Part shown: piece after piece, positions 17,592 through 26,219 of the stretch
Layout of the letters: every line of letters begins with the position of its first letter
Numbering within the stretch: position 1 is the first letter of the stretch
Assembly (NCBI RefSeq): GCF_007858475.1
Contig: NZ_VIGX01000020.1
Coordinates: forward strand, 1-64,000
From: Tsukamurella conjunctivitidis
GTDB taxonomy: Bacteria > Actinomycetota > Actinomycetes > Mycobacteriales > Mycobacteriaceae
Length of the DNA stretch: 64,000 nucleotides
Reading direction: 5' to 3'
Made by a program: the position numbers and the translations under genes
Notes under the pieces: generated by a model
What the model was told of the DNA's origin: nothing
Seen by the model: the letters and a program-made list of their open reading frames with translations, nothing else
Databases searched by the model: none

Positions 17592-18065
17592 TCACGACAG
17601 CTTGGCGGCCACGGCCTTCTGCACGTTCGGCGGGATCAACGCGGAGACGTCGCCGCCGAGCTTCGCGACCTCCTTGACCAGCGAGCTCGACACGTAGGAG
17701 AACTCCGGCGCGGTGGTGAGGAACGCGGTCTCGACACCGGTGAGGTGCATGTTCATGCCGGCCATCGGCAGCTCGTAGTCGAAGTCCGTCGAGTTGCGCA
17801 GGCCCTTGAGGATGCACGCGACGCCCTCCTGACGCGCGTAGTCGACGAGCAGCCCCGTCCACCGGTCGACTGTGACCCCGGGCAGGTCCGCCACGTTCTC
17901 CTCGATCAGCGCGATCCGCTCGTCGATCGAGAACATGCCCTGCTTGTTGGGGTTGACGACGACGGTGATCACCAGCTCGTCGAAGATCCGCGCGGCGCGG
18001 CGGAAGATGTCCAGGTGGCCGTTGGTCATCGGGTCGAACGATCCGGGGCAGCACGCCTTGCTCAT
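17592..18065 (-). CDS. coaD: Pantetheine-phosphate adenylyltransferase
   Basis: A 157-residue CoaD, the penultimate coenzyme A biosynthesis enzyme (4'-phosphopantetheine plus ATP to dephospho-CoA). The nucleotidyltransferase motif CCPGSFDPMTNGHLDI, including the TxGH-type TNGH, is at residues 5-20. KGLRNSTDFDYELPMAGMN and FSYVSSSLVKEV are the other conserved blocks. The start overlaps the rsmD stop (18062-18065, ATGA), forming an rsmD-coaD operon. Confidence 0.97.
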   Translation of the reverse strand: MSKACCPGSFDPMTNGHLDIFRRAARIFDELVITVVVNPNKQGMFSIDERIALIEENVADLPGVTVDRWTGLLVDYARQEGVACILKGLRNSTDFDYELPMAGMNMHLTGVETAFLTTAPEFSYVSSSLVKEVAKLGGDVSALIPPNVQKAVAAKLS

Positions 18066-18622
18066 GCCCGGTCATCCTGCCAGACGGCGATCTCCACGCG
18101 CGTCTCCCCGTAGTCGCGCGTCAGCTCGGGTTCGAAGCCCTCCGGCCATGCGGTGGCGGCCGTGCGCGCCGAGCGCTCCACGACGACGTGGGCGCCGGGC
18201 GCGAGCCAGCCTGCGGTCAGCGCGGCCACGTCGCCGTCGACGGCGTCTGCCGGCAGGTCGTAGGGCGGGTCGAGGAAGACGAGGTCGTAGGACTGCGCCG
18301 GGAGTTCGAGGAAGGCCCTCGTCGCCCGACGGTGCGCGGTCGCGCCCGGCAGGCCGACGGTGCGCGCGTTCTGGTTGATCACCGCGACGGCCTTCGCATC
18401 CGCGTCGACGAGCACGGCGCGGGCGGCGCCCCGGGACAGGGCCTCGAAGCCCAGCGCCCCCGACCCCGCGTAGAGGTCGAGGACGGACAGCTCGTCGAAA
18501 TCGAGGCGGGACTGGAGCGCGCTGAACAGTGCCTCGCGCACGCGATCCGAGGTGGGACGAGTGCCGCGGGGCGGCACTGCGAGCCTGCGCCCGCGTGCCG
18601 CCCCGGCGATGATCCTGGTCAC
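18062..18622 (-). CDS. rsmD: 16S rRNA (guanine(966)-N(2))-methyltransferase
   Basis: A 186-residue Rossmann-fold methyltransferase. It has the RsmD N-terminus RIIAGAARGRRL, RPTSDRVREALFSAL, the AdoMet motif LDLYAGSGALGFEALSRGA, and the catalytic motif VFLDPPYDL for N2-guanine methylation. It modifies G966 of 16S rRNA. It is translationally coupled to coaD. An MFS gene in the same direction ends 22 bases upstream. Confidence 0.95.
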   Translation of the reverse strand: MTRIIAGAARGRRLAVPPRGTRPTSDRVREALFSALQSRLDFDELSVLDLYAGSGALGFEALSRGAARAVLVDADAKAVAVINQNARTVGLPGATAHRRATRAFLELPAQSYDLVFLDPPYDLPADAVDGDVAALTAGWLAPGAHVVVERSARTAATAWPEGFEPELTRDYGETRVEIAVWQDDRA

Positions 18623-18644
18623 CGCTCCACTCTAGTCACGGCCG

Positions 18645-20060
18645 TCAGCTCGCCTGGGCGAGCTTCGCCTCCTCGATCTGCGCGAGGCGGGTGGCATCGG
18701 TGTCCGGCCCGGGCACCTCGGTGCCGCGGATCGAGCAGCCCTTGGTCTCCTGCAGGAACGGCAGCGCGATGAGGCCGATGACGCAGGCCCCCATCATGTA
18801 GAAGGCCGGGAACTGCAGCCAGCCGGTGTTCTCCACCACCGCGTCGTTGACCAGCGGCGCCGTACCGCCGAAGGCGGCGGTCGCCACGTTGTACGAAATG
18901 GCGAACCCCGCGTAGCGCACCTGCGTGGGGAACATCGCCGGGAAGGTCGCGGTGATGGTCGACAGCTGCGGGATGTACAGCAGCCCGAGCACCACGAATC
19001 CGAGGATCGCCCAACCGAATCCCTGGCCCATGAGCCAGAACATGGGCCAGGCCATCACCAGCAGGCCGATCAGCGAGAACCACCACATCGGCTTGCGTCC
19101 CGTGCGGTCCGAGAGTGCGCCGAAGAACGGGATGCACAGCGCCATCGCGACCTGGCCGATCAGCATCAGGATCGACGAGTCGGACTCGGTCATGCCGATC
19201 GTGCCGTGCAGGTAGGTGGGCATGTACGCGATCAGGGTGTAGTTCGCGATGTTGAGGGCGATGACCAGCCCGAACATGATCATGATGGGGCGCTTGTAGT
19301 CCCGCAGCAGGGACACGAAGCGCTGCCAGGCGGAGCCCTGGTGCTCCTGCTCCTCGGCCATCTCCTCGAAGACGGGAGTGTCGTCCAGCTGGTGCCGCAG
19401 GTACCAGCCCACGAAGCCCAGTGGGATCGCGACGAAGAACGGGATGCGCCAGCCCCAGTCGTACATCTCGTCGCGCGTGAGCAGCTGCTGTAGGAGCAGC
19501 ACGAAGGCCGTACCACCGGCGAAACCGCACATGGTGCCGAACTCGAGGAAGCTGCCGTAGCGGCCGCGCTTGCCGTCCGGCGAGTACTCCGCCATGAAGG
19601 TCGCGGCGCCGCCGTACTCACCACCGGTCGAGAAGCCCTGCACCACGCGAAGGCCGATGAGCAGAACCGGCGCGAGCACACCCACCTGCGCATGCGTGGG
19701 CAGCACACCGATCAGCGCCGTCGATCCGGCCATCAGCAGGATGGTGGTCGCCAGCACGACCTTCCGGCCGAGCCGGTCGCCGAGCGGGCCCCAGACGAAT
19801 CCGCCGAGCGGACGCAGGGCGAACGACACGGCGAAACCGAGCAGCGTGCCCAGGGTGCCGAGCGTGCCCGGGAAGAAGGCCTGGGTCAGGTACGCGGTCG
19901 TCGCGGCGTAGACGCCGTAGTCGAACCACTCGGTGAAGTTGCCCATCGCCGATGCCGCGATGGCTTTGTGCAGCTTGCTCTTGTGCTGCTGTTCGGTCTC
20001 CTGGAGTCCCGCGATGGACAGCGGGGACGGCACGGAGGGCGTTGTTGAGTTATCAGGCAT
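18645..20060 (-). CDS. MFS transporter, metabolite:H+ symporter (MHS) family
   Basis: A 471-residue, 12-helix transporter. MHS-family features are MGNFTEWFDYGVYA in helix 1, RPLGGFVWGPLGDRLGRK in loop 2-3, RVVQGFSTGGEYGGAATFMAEYSP, and WRIPFFVAIPLGFVGWYLRHQLDDTP before the central loop. Relatives carry proline/betaine, 2-oxoglutarate or other carboxylates with protons. The exact substrate is unknown; ProP-like osmolyte uptake is possible but not shown. It is divergent from the phosphatase gene with 217 bases between. Confidence 0.9.
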   Translation of the reverse strand: MPDNSTTPSVPSPLSIAGLQETEQQHKSKLHKAIAASAMGNFTEWFDYGVYAATTAYLTQAFFPGTLGTLGTLLGFAVSFALRPLGGFVWGPLGDRLGRKVVLATTILLMAGSTALIGVLPTHAQVGVLAPVLLIGLRVVQGFSTGGEYGGAATFMAEYSPDGKRGRYGSFLEFGTMCGFAGGTAFVLLLQQLLTRDEMYDWGWRIPFFVAIPLGFVGWYLRHQLDDTPVFEEMAEEQEHQGSAWQRFVSLLRDYKRPIMIMFGLVIALNIANYTLIAYMPTYLHGTIGMTESDSSILMLIGQVAMALCIPFFGALSDRTGRKPMWWFSLIGLLVMAWPMFWLMGQGFGWAILGFVVLGLLYIPQLSTITATFPAMFPTQVRYAGFAISYNVATAAFGGTAPLVNDAVVENTGWLQFPAFYMMGACVIGLIALPFLQETKGCSIRGTEVPGPDTDATRLAQIEEAKLAQAS

Positions 20061-20192
20061 GCAGATCAGCCCCTGGCGTTGGTCACCGTGCGGACCGGGC
20101 TTGCCTGTGGCTAGACACTGCTGGGCCCACCGGACGTGTGATTACCGCGCGTTCGACGTTAACAGAATCGAAGTATCGATCCACCCTTAGTG

Positions 20193-20221
20193 GTTCACCA
20201 TGTGGACACCGGTTCGCATCC
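20193..20221 (+). promoter_or_regulatory. PHO-box-like direct repeats upstream of the phosphatase gene
   Basis: Three 7-base units start exactly 11 bases apart: GTTCACC at 20193, GGACACC at 20204, and a weaker CGCATCC at 20215. Direct repeats of GTTCACC-like units at 11-base spacing are the PhoP operator pattern described in Streptomyces, and actinobacterial PhoD phosphatases are often phosphate-regulated. The site lies 57 bases before the chosen start codon. The functional claim is inference. Confidence 0.45.
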
Positions 20222-20277
20222 CCGCTGGTAACCGGTTGTTCGCCGATCCGGAACCGGACTGCGGCATCGTTTCCGCA

Positions 20278-21882
20278 ATGCCCCTCAGTGATTCGCTCTT
20301 CTCGCGCCGCTCCCTCCTCAAGGCCGGCACCGCCGGCGCCCTGCTGATCCCCGCCGGCTCGCTCCTGTCGGCGTGCGGCAGCTCGTCCGACGGTGCCGCC
20401 GCCTCGTCCTCGCCAGGGGTGGTGCGCAGACGGCCGTCCCTCACGCACGGCATCGCGTCCGGCGACCCCCGGACCGACGGTGCGCTCCTCTGGGCCCGCT
20501 CGGACGCGCCCGCACGGATGATCGTCGAGACGGCCTCGTCGGAGTCCTTCAGCAACCCGCGCCGCTTCGAGGGGCCGCAGCTCGATCCGTCGTCCGACGG
20601 TGCCGGACGGTTCCGCGTCACCGGCCTGGAGCCCGGCCAGACGGTGCACTACCGCGTGACCCTCGAGGGCGAGAACGGTGCGAGGTCGGAGCCGGTGGCG
20701 GGCACCTTCCGCACGGCGCCGTCGGCGGCGGGGAACGTGAACTTCACGTGGTCCGGCGATGTCGTCGGCCAGGGCTGGGGCATCAACCGCGACGGCGGGA
20801 TGGCGATCATGGGCGCCATCGCCGATGTGCGGCCCGACTTCTTCCTCCACTCGGGCGATGCGATCTACGCCGACAACCCGGTTCCGGAGACCCAGAAGCA
20901 GAACGACGGCACCGTCTACCGCAATGTGACCGCCGCGGCGAAGGACCACGTGGCGCAGACCCTGGAGGACTTCCGGGGCAACTACGCCTACAACCTCACC
21001 GACGAGCACTACCGGCGGTTCGCGGCGAACGTGCCGCAGCTGATCCAGTGGGACGACCACGAGGTGATCAACAACTGGTTCCCCGGCGAGAACCTGGCCG
21101 GGCAGAACCGCAAGGGCTACACCGAGACCGACGTGAACAAGCTGGCGGACTTCGCCTACCGGGCGTGGCGGGAATGGCAGCCGGTGCAGCCCACGGAAGC
21201 CGCGGATGGTCGCCTGTACCGCAAGATCTCCTACGGACCCCTGCTGGACGTCTTCGTGCTCGACATGCGCAGCTACAAGGACCCGAACCCCAACGCCTGG
21301 GCCACCGCCAACGACGCCGGGATCCTCGGCGACAAGCAGACGCAGTGGCTGATCGACGGCCTGACCTCGTCGAAGGCCGTGTGGAAGGTGGTCGCGAACG
21401 ACCTGCCACTGAGCATCGTCGTGCCCGACGCCGCCACCGATCCGAAGGACGGCGGACCGAAGTCGATGGAGGCCGTCGCGCAGGGCGAGAACGGAGCCCC
21501 GCTGGGCCGCGAGATCGCCTTCTCCCGCATCCTCTCCCGGACCAAGGACGTGAAGAACGTCGTGTACCTCACCGCGGACGTGCACTACACCGCGGCGATC
21601 TCCTACCACCCGGACAAGGCGGCCTTCCAGGACTTCTCGCCGTTCTGGGAGTTCGTCTCGGGCCCGCTCAACGCGGGCGCCTTCCCGCAGAGCCCGCTGG
21701 ACGGCACGTTCGGCGCGCAGTACGAGTTCGTGCACGCCCCCGACAAGGCGAACGTCTCCCCCGCAGAGGGCTTCCAGCACTTCGGGCAGGTCACCATCGA
21801 CGGCGGCACGCGCGCTCTGACGGTGCACCTGCGCGACGCCAAGGGCGCCTCGCTCTACAGCAAGGAACTGCCCGCCGCCTGA
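20278..21882 (+). CDS. Alkaline phosphatase D (PhoD) family protein, Tat-exported lipoprotein
   Basis: A 534-residue PhoD-type phosphodiesterase/alkaline phosphatase. The N-terminus has a twin-arginine signal (SRRSLLKAGTAGALLIPAG) and a lipobox, LLSACGS, so export by Tat and lipid anchoring are likely. An N-terminal PhoD domain (LTHGIASGDP...GALLWAR) is followed by the metallophosphatase core: FTWSGDVVGQG, FFLHSGDAIYAD, VPQLIQWDDHEVINNWFPGE, LDMRSYKDPN and YLTADVHYTAA. It should release phosphate from extracellular phosphodiesters using Fe and Ca. ATG 20278 is chosen because it places the Tat signal at the N-terminus. A PHO-box-like repeat lies upstream. Confidence 0.93.
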   Translation: MPLSDSLFSRRSLLKAGTAGALLIPAGSLLSACGSSSDGAAASSSPGVVRRRPSLTHGIASGDPRTDGALLWARSDAPARMIVETASSESFSNPRRFEGPQLDPSSDGAGRFRVTGLEPGQTVHYRVTLEGENGARSEPVAGTFRTAPSAAGNVNFTWSGDVVGQGWGINRDGGMAIMGAIADVRPDFFLHSGDAIYADNPVPETQKQNDGTVYRNVTAAAKDHVAQTLEDFRGNYAYNLTDEHYRRFAANVPQLIQWDDHEVINNWFPGENLAGQNRKGYTETDVNKLADFAYRAWREWQPVQPTEAADGRLYRKISYGPLLDVFVLDMRSYKDPNPNAWATANDAGILGDKQTQWLIDGLTSSKAVWKVVANDLPLSIVVPDAATDPKDGGPKSMEAVAQGENGAPLGREIAFSRILSRTKDVKNVVYLTADVHYTAAISYHPDKAAFQDFSPFWEFVSGPLNAGAFPQSPLDGTFGAQYEFVHAPDKANVSPAEGFQHFGQVTIDGGTRALTVHLRDAKGASLYSKELPAA

Positions 21883-21885
21883 ACC

Positions 21886-23289
21886 CTAGGCGGGCGCGCC
21901 CGCGTGGGCCTCGTCGTCCGCGCGGATGTAGCGGTGGCGCTGGGCGGGGTGATCGGCGGGCAACCGGTCACCCCGCCCGAACAGCTTGTTGCGCAGCGTC
22001 CCCGGCGCGTACTCCGACGGGTACACGCCCCGTCGCCGCAGTTCCGGGACGATGAACTCGACGATGTCCTCGAAGGTGCCGGGCGTGATGGCGTAGGCCA
22101 GGTTGAAGCCGTCCACGTCCGTCTCCTCGACCCATTCCTGCAGCTCGTCGGCGACGCGCTCGGCGGAGCCGACGAGGACCGGTCCCATACCGCCGATGCG
22201 GCCCCACTTGCCGATGTCCTCGACCGTCCACTCCTTGCCGGACGGATCGGCCTGCTGGAAGTTGGAGACGGCGGAGATGATGGCGTTGGACTGCACATCG
22301 CCGACCGGGTCGCTCGGGTCGTAGGCGCCCAGGTCCACCCCCATCCAGCCGGACATGAAGACCAGCGAGCCCTCGATGCTGGCGTAACGGTGGTACTCCT
22401 CGAGCTTGGCCTGCGCCTTGGCCTCCGTCTCGTCCGTCACGATGGTGAGCAGCGTGTAGACCTTGGCCGAGTAGGGGTCACGGCCGTTCGCGACGAGGCC
22501 CTCCCGGATCGTGCGGACGAGCTTCTTCAGGATCGCCTTGGTGGGCGCCGCCACGAAGATCGCCTCGGCGTTCTCCGTCGCGAACTTCAGCCCGCGCGGC
22601 GACGCCCCGGCCTGGTAGATGACCGGCGAGCGCTGCGGCGACGGCTCCCCCACATGGATGCCCGGCACGTCGAAGTACTTGCCGTGGTGACCTATCGGAT
22701 GCACCTTCGACGGATCGGTGAAGACGCCGCTCTGGCGATCGCGGATCACCGCGTCGTCCTCCCACGAGCCCTCCCACAGCTTGTAGAGCACCTCCAGGTA
22801 CTCGTCGGCGTGGTCGTAGCGCTCGTCGTGCTGCAGCTGGTCGAGCTGCCCCATGTTCTGCGCCGCGGACGGCAGGTAGCCGGTCACCACGTTCCAGCCG
22901 ATCCGGCCGTTCGTGAGGTGGTCCAGCGTGGTCAGCCTGCGCGCGAAGGGGAAGGGGTGCTCGAAGCCCGTGCCCGCCGTGATGCCGATGCCGAGGTGCT
23001 CCGTCGCGCCCGCGATGGCCGAGGCCAGCAGGATCGGGTCGGAGACGGGGACCTGCGCCGCGTGCCTGATCGCCGCGTCGCCGTTGCCGTTGTAAGCGTC
23101 GTAGATTCCCAGGACGTCGGCGATGAAGATGCCGTCGAAGGTGCCGCGCTCCAGGAGCTTCGCCAGGTCCGTCCAGTAGCCGAGTTCCTTGTACCGGTGC
23201 GACTGGTCCTCCGGGTGCCGCCACAGCCCCGGGGACTGGTGGGCGACGCAGTTCATGTCGAAGGCGTTGAAACGGATCTGACGGCTCAT
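21886..23289 (-). CDS. NtaA/DmoA-family FMN-dependent monooxygenase (LLM class)
   Basis: A 467-residue bacterial luciferase-like monooxygenase of the nitrilotriacetate/DszA/DmoA family. Features include IRFNAFDMNCVAHQSPGLWRH at the N-terminus, GTFDGIFIADVLGIYD, the flavin-binding EHLGIGITAGTGFEHPFPFARRLTTLDHLTNGRIGWNVVTGY, SPQRSPVIYQAGASPRG, and VGSAERVADELQEWV. These enzymes use FMNH2 supplied by a separate reductase to oxidise organosulfur or chelator substrates; the substrate here is unknown. ATG 23289 is chosen rather than the upstream in-frame start at 23319 because family proteins begin at this point. The convergent phosphatase gene ends 3 bases away. Confidence 0.9.
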   Translation of the reverse strand: MSRQIRFNAFDMNCVAHQSPGLWRHPEDQSHRYKELGYWTDLAKLLERGTFDGIFIADVLGIYDAYNGNGDAAIRHAAQVPVSDPILLASAIAGATEHLGIGITAGTGFEHPFPFARRLTTLDHLTNGRIGWNVVTGYLPSAAQNMGQLDQLQHDERYDHADEYLEVLYKLWEGSWEDDAVIRDRQSGVFTDPSKVHPIGHHGKYFDVPGIHVGEPSPQRSPVIYQAGASPRGLKFATENAEAIFVAAPTKAILKKLVRTIREGLVANGRDPYSAKVYTLLTIVTDETEAKAQAKLEEYHRYASIEGSLVFMSGWMGVDLGAYDPSDPVGDVQSNAIISAVSNFQQADPSGKEWTVEDIGKWGRIGGMGPVLVGSAERVADELQEWVEETDVDGFNLAYAITPGTFEDIVEFIVPELRRRGVYPSEYAPGTLRNKLFGRGDRLPADHPAQRHRYIRADDEAHAGAPA

Positions 23290-23387
23290 ATCGGCCGACG
23301 CTAGGCCGCGGGCCGGCACCCGCCCAGGCTTGCACTCAGCGTGACGCGAGCCCGGCCGCCCGGGGCGCGTCCGGGTACGGCGGACCG

Positions 23388-23768
23388 TCAGGCGAGGTTG
23401 AGCTGCCAGGACACGCCGAACCGGTCCCCGACCCAGGCGAAGGCGGTGGAGAATCCGTACGCGCCCAGCGGCATGTAGGTCCTCCCACCCGCGCCGAGGG
23501 TCTCCGTCAGGCGCTCCAGTTCCTCGCGGTCGTCGCAGTCCACGAACAACGAGGTCGACGGGGTGAAGTCGAAGGCGTGATCGACCGCACTGTCGCTGAC
23601 CAGGACGTGCTCCCCCTTGATCACCAACTCCGCGAGCTGGATTCCCTGCCCCGGATCGGCGTGCGGGACCGAGGAGAGCACTGCGCCGTCGAAGGCCGCC
23701 ACGTACAGCTCGATCGCCGCGGCGGCGACCCCGCCCTGGAACATGAGGAACGGACGAATCATGGTCAT
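23388..23768 (-). CDS. VOC family protein (PhnB-like)
   Basis: A 126-residue vicinal-oxygen-chelate fold protein of the PhnB/YxeI group. It starts IRPFLMFQGGVAAAAIELYVAAFDGAVLSS and ends FAWVGDRFGVSWQLNLA, both typical of the family. Function is not established for this group. It is divergent from ribokinase with 40 bases between the starts. Confidence 0.85.
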   Translation of the reverse strand: MTMIRPFLMFQGGVAAAAIELYVAAFDGAVLSSVPHADPGQGIQLAELVIKGEHVLVSDSAVDHAFDFTPSTSLFVDCDDREELERLTETLGAGGRTYMPLGAYGFSTAFAWVGDRFGVSWQLNLA

Positions 23769-23808
23769 GGGCCGAGCCTACGGCCGCGGTGCGCCGTAGG
23801 GTGCGGGC

Positions 23809-24672
23809 ATGACGTCAGTGGTCGTGGTGGGCAGCGTGAACCTGGACGCGGTCACGGTGTGCGAGCGTTTCCCGCAGCCGGGTGAGACGGTGACCGGGCA
23901 GTCGGTGGCCTTCGGGCAGGGCGGCAAGGGGGCGAACCAGGCCCGGTCCGCGGCGCGCGCCGGGGCCTCGACGGTGTTCATCGGTGCGGTCGGCGAGGAC
24001 GCCGCCGCCGAGACGGTCCTCGACTCGTTGGCCGCGGCGGACGTGGACGTCACCCGCGTCGCGCGGGTGGACGGCAGCACCGGGTTCGCGAACGTCACGG
24101 TGGACGCCTCGGGCGAGAACCACATCGTGGTGGTGCCGGGCGCGAACGGCGCCGTGACCGTCGGCGACGCGACGCGTGCGGCGATCGCCGAGGCGGACGT
24201 CCTCCTCCTGCAGCTCGAGATCCCCCTGCCGGCCGTCGTCGACGCCGCGCGCGCCGCGCGCGAGGCGGGGACCGTCGTCCTGCTCAACCCCTCCCCCGTG
24301 CAGGCGCTGCCCGACGACCTCGTCGACCTCCTCGACGCCGTCATCGTCAACCGGGACGAGGAGGAGGCGCTCGCGGAGGCCGTGGAGCGCGTGCCGCACG
24401 TCGTCACCACCCTCGGCGGCGACGGCGCCCGTGCCTGCGGGCCCGACGGCACCGTCGAGACGCCCGGCTTCGCGGTGGAGGTCGTCGACACCACCGGCGC
24501 CGGGGACGCCTTCGCCGGAGCCCTCGCCGCCCACTGGGACCTGCCTCCCGCCGAGCGCCTGCGCCGCGCCAACGCCGCCGGGGCCCTCACGGCCACCGCC
24601 GCGGGCGCGGCGGCGGCCCCGACCGCCGCGGAGGTCGACGCCTTCCTCGCCGAACAGGAGCCCACCGGATGA
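23809..24672 (+). CDS. rbsK: Ribokinase (PfkB family)
   Basis: A 287-residue PfkB-family sugar kinase. The first PfkB signature region, GQGGKGANQARSAARAGA, is at about 38-55, and the second, DTTGAGDAFAGALAAHW, contains the catalytic Asp and the anion hole. NPSPVQALPDDL and a monovalent-ion loop near the C-terminus fit ribokinase. It phosphorylates D-ribose at O5. Its stop overlaps the next gene by 4 bases (ATGA at 24669-24672). No ribose transporter is adjacent. Confidence 0.88.
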   Translation: MTSVVVVGSVNLDAVTVCERFPQPGETVTGQSVAFGQGGKGANQARSAARAGASTVFIGAVGEDAAAETVLDSLAAADVDVTRVARVDGSTGFANVTVDASGENHIVVVPGANGAVTVGDATRAAIAEADVLLLQLEIPLPAVVDAARAAREAGTVVLLNPSPVQALPDDLVDLLDAVIVNRDEEEALAEAVERVPHVVTTLGGDGARACGPDGTVETPGFAVEVVDTTGAGDAFAGALAAHWDLPPAERLRRANAAGALTATAAGAAAAPTAAEVDAFLAEQEPTG

Positions 24673-25544
24673 CGATCTCGATCCACCCCGTGCCCGGCGA
24701 CGGCCCGTACGCCCTGGCCACCGGGCCGGACGACGGACTCTGGTTCACATTGGTCGGGAGTGGGGAGATCGGCCGGTACGACGTCGCGACGGGCGAGACC
24801 GTGCGCTTCCCCGCCGGCGCCGACACCGGCCCGACCATCATCGTCCCGGGACCCGACGGCGCCCTGTGGTTCACCGAGTACCGCGCCCACCGGCTCGGCC
24901 GGATCACCGTCGAGGGCGAGGTCTCGCACATCGATCTCGCACCGGGCTGCGGGCCGTACGGCCTCGCGACGGGGCCCGACGGTGCGCTGTGGTTCACCGC
25001 CACGGCCACGAACCGGATCGGCCGGGCCACGGTCACGGGCGAGGTCACCGCGTTCGACCTGCCCATCGCGGGCGCCTTCCCGTCCGCGATCGCCGCGGGC
25101 CCCGACGGCGCGCTCTGGTTCCCGCTCAATCAGGCCGACGCGATCGGCCGGATCGACGTCGACGGGTCGATCCGCACCGTCCCCCTCGACGCCGGCAGCG
25201 CGCCGGTGGGCATCGCGGCGGGTGCGGACGACGGCGTCTGGTTCGTGGAGATCGGGGCGGGGCGGATCGGCCGCATCGCGCCCGACGGGACCGTCACCCG
25301 GCACCCGCTCGTGGACCCCGCCGCCCGCCCACACGCCATCTGCGCGGGCCCCGACGGGCGGATGTGGTTCACCGAGTGGGCCGGCAATGCGCTCGGGTCC
25401 ATCGACGATGAGGGACGAATCCGCAGGTACGAGCTCCCGACGCCGGCCTCCGAGCCGCACGGCATCACGCTCGGCCCCGACGGTGCGCTGTGGGCGGCTC
25501 TGGAGATCGGTGCACTCGCGAGGATCACCCCTCCACACCCCTGA
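24669..25544 (+). CDS. Virginiamycin B lyase-like beta-propeller protein
   Basis: A 291-residue seven-bladed propeller made of about 42-residue repeats, each with G(P)DGALWFTE and GRI(T/D) motifs (GPDGALWF occurs near residues 58, 100 and 142). This is the Vgb family, which linearises type B streptogramins by eliminating the ester bond. The catalytic pattern appears conserved: a His in ARPHAICAG and the Glu-x-His pair in SEPHGITLG. Overlap with rbsK implies coexpression. Chromosomal Vgb homologues are not always antibiotic-active, so resistance is a prediction. Confidence 0.8.
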   Translation: MTISIHPVPGDGPYALATGPDDGLWFTLVGSGEIGRYDVATGETVRFPAGADTGPTIIVPGPDGALWFTEYRAHRLGRITVEGEVSHIDLAPGCGPYGLATGPDGALWFTATATNRIGRATVTGEVTAFDLPIAGAFPSAIAAGPDGALWFPLNQADAIGRIDVDGSIRTVPLDAGSAPVGIAAGADDGVWFVEIGAGRIGRIAPDGTVTRHPLVDPAARPHAICAGPDGRMWFTEWAGNALGSIDDEGRIRRYELPTPASEPHGITLGPDGALWAALEIGALARITPPHP

Positions 25545-25560
25545 TGTGACCCATCTCACA
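25545..25560. promoter_or_regulatory. Perfect CRP/GlxR-type palindrome upstream of ectA
   Basis: TGTGACCCATCTCACA is a perfect TGTGA-N6-TCACA inverted repeat, the consensus for CRP-family regulators (GlxR in corynebacteria, Crp/Rv3676 in mycobacteria). It begins immediately after the stop codon of the upstream lyase gene, 94 bases before the ectA start, a suitable place for activation or repression of ectABC. A TTGACC hexamer follows at 25561 but I see no well-spaced -10 box. Confidence 0.6.
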
Positions 25561-25653
25561 TTGACCCGACTCGCTGGGGATACCCCGGCGTTCCGGTGAC
25601 CGATTTCCGAGGGCGGGTGACTTCCCCAGTGCCGGTTGTTAGCGTCGAAAGCG

Positions 25654-26184
25654 ATGAGCCCGTCTCACAAGAGCGATCCCACAGCCCCCGCCAAAACGGG
25701 GGTCAGCACCCGCCGCCCGTCGATCGACGACGGGATTCGACTCTGGGAAATCGCCCGCGACACCGAGGTTCTCGATCTCAATTCGACGTATGCGTATACG
25801 TTGCTGTGCCGTGACTTCGCCGCCTCGTCGATCGTCGCCGAACGCGACGGCGCCGTAGCGGGTTTCGTCACGGGCTACCGTCGGCCCGACCGCCCGGACA
25901 CCCTGTTCGTGTGGCAGGTCGCGGTGGACGCCGCGCACCGCGGTCACGGCATCGCCTCGCGCATGCTCATCGATCTGTTGGACCGTCTTGCGGTGGAGGG
26001 CGTTTCACGCCTGGAGACCACGATCACCGCGGACAACACCGCGTCCCAACAGCTCTTCGGCGCGGTGGCGAAGAAGCGCGGGTCCACCCTCGCGGTGAGC
26101 GATCTCTTCGCCTCGCATCACATCTCCCCCACTGATTCCGAACCACACGATCCCGAGCAGCTGTACACCATCGACCCCGCTTGA
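25654..26184 (+). CDS. ectA: L-2,4-diaminobutyrate N(gamma)-acetyltransferase
   Basis: A 176-residue GNAT enzyme, the second step of ectoine synthesis: acetyl-CoA plus diaminobutyrate gives N-gamma-acetyl-diaminobutyrate. EctA features are RRPSIDDGIRLWEIARDT, LDLNSTYAYTLLCRDFA, FVTGYRRPDRPDTLFVWQVAV, the acetyl-CoA loop AHRGHGIASRML, and LETTITADNTASQQLF. ATG 25654 is preferred over the in-frame start at 25636 because homologues begin near the Pro/Ser-rich leader. It is the first gene of ectABC. Confidence 0.95.
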   Translation: MSPSHKSDPTAPAKTGVSTRRPSIDDGIRLWEIARDTEVLDLNSTYAYTLLCRDFAASSIVAERDGAVAGFVTGYRRPDRPDTLFVWQVAVDAAHRGHGIASRMLIDLLDRLAVEGVSRLETTITADNTASQQLFGAVAKKRGSTLAVSDLFASHHISPTDSEPHDPEQLYTIDPA

Positions 26185-26219
26185 TCGCGGGGCGCTGCAC
26201 GGCCCAGAGGAGGATCACC

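Noticed and set aside
24669-25544. Internal repeats of GPDGALWFT as a possible tandem DNA repeat
   Set aside because: They are explained by the blade repeats of the beta-propeller protein.
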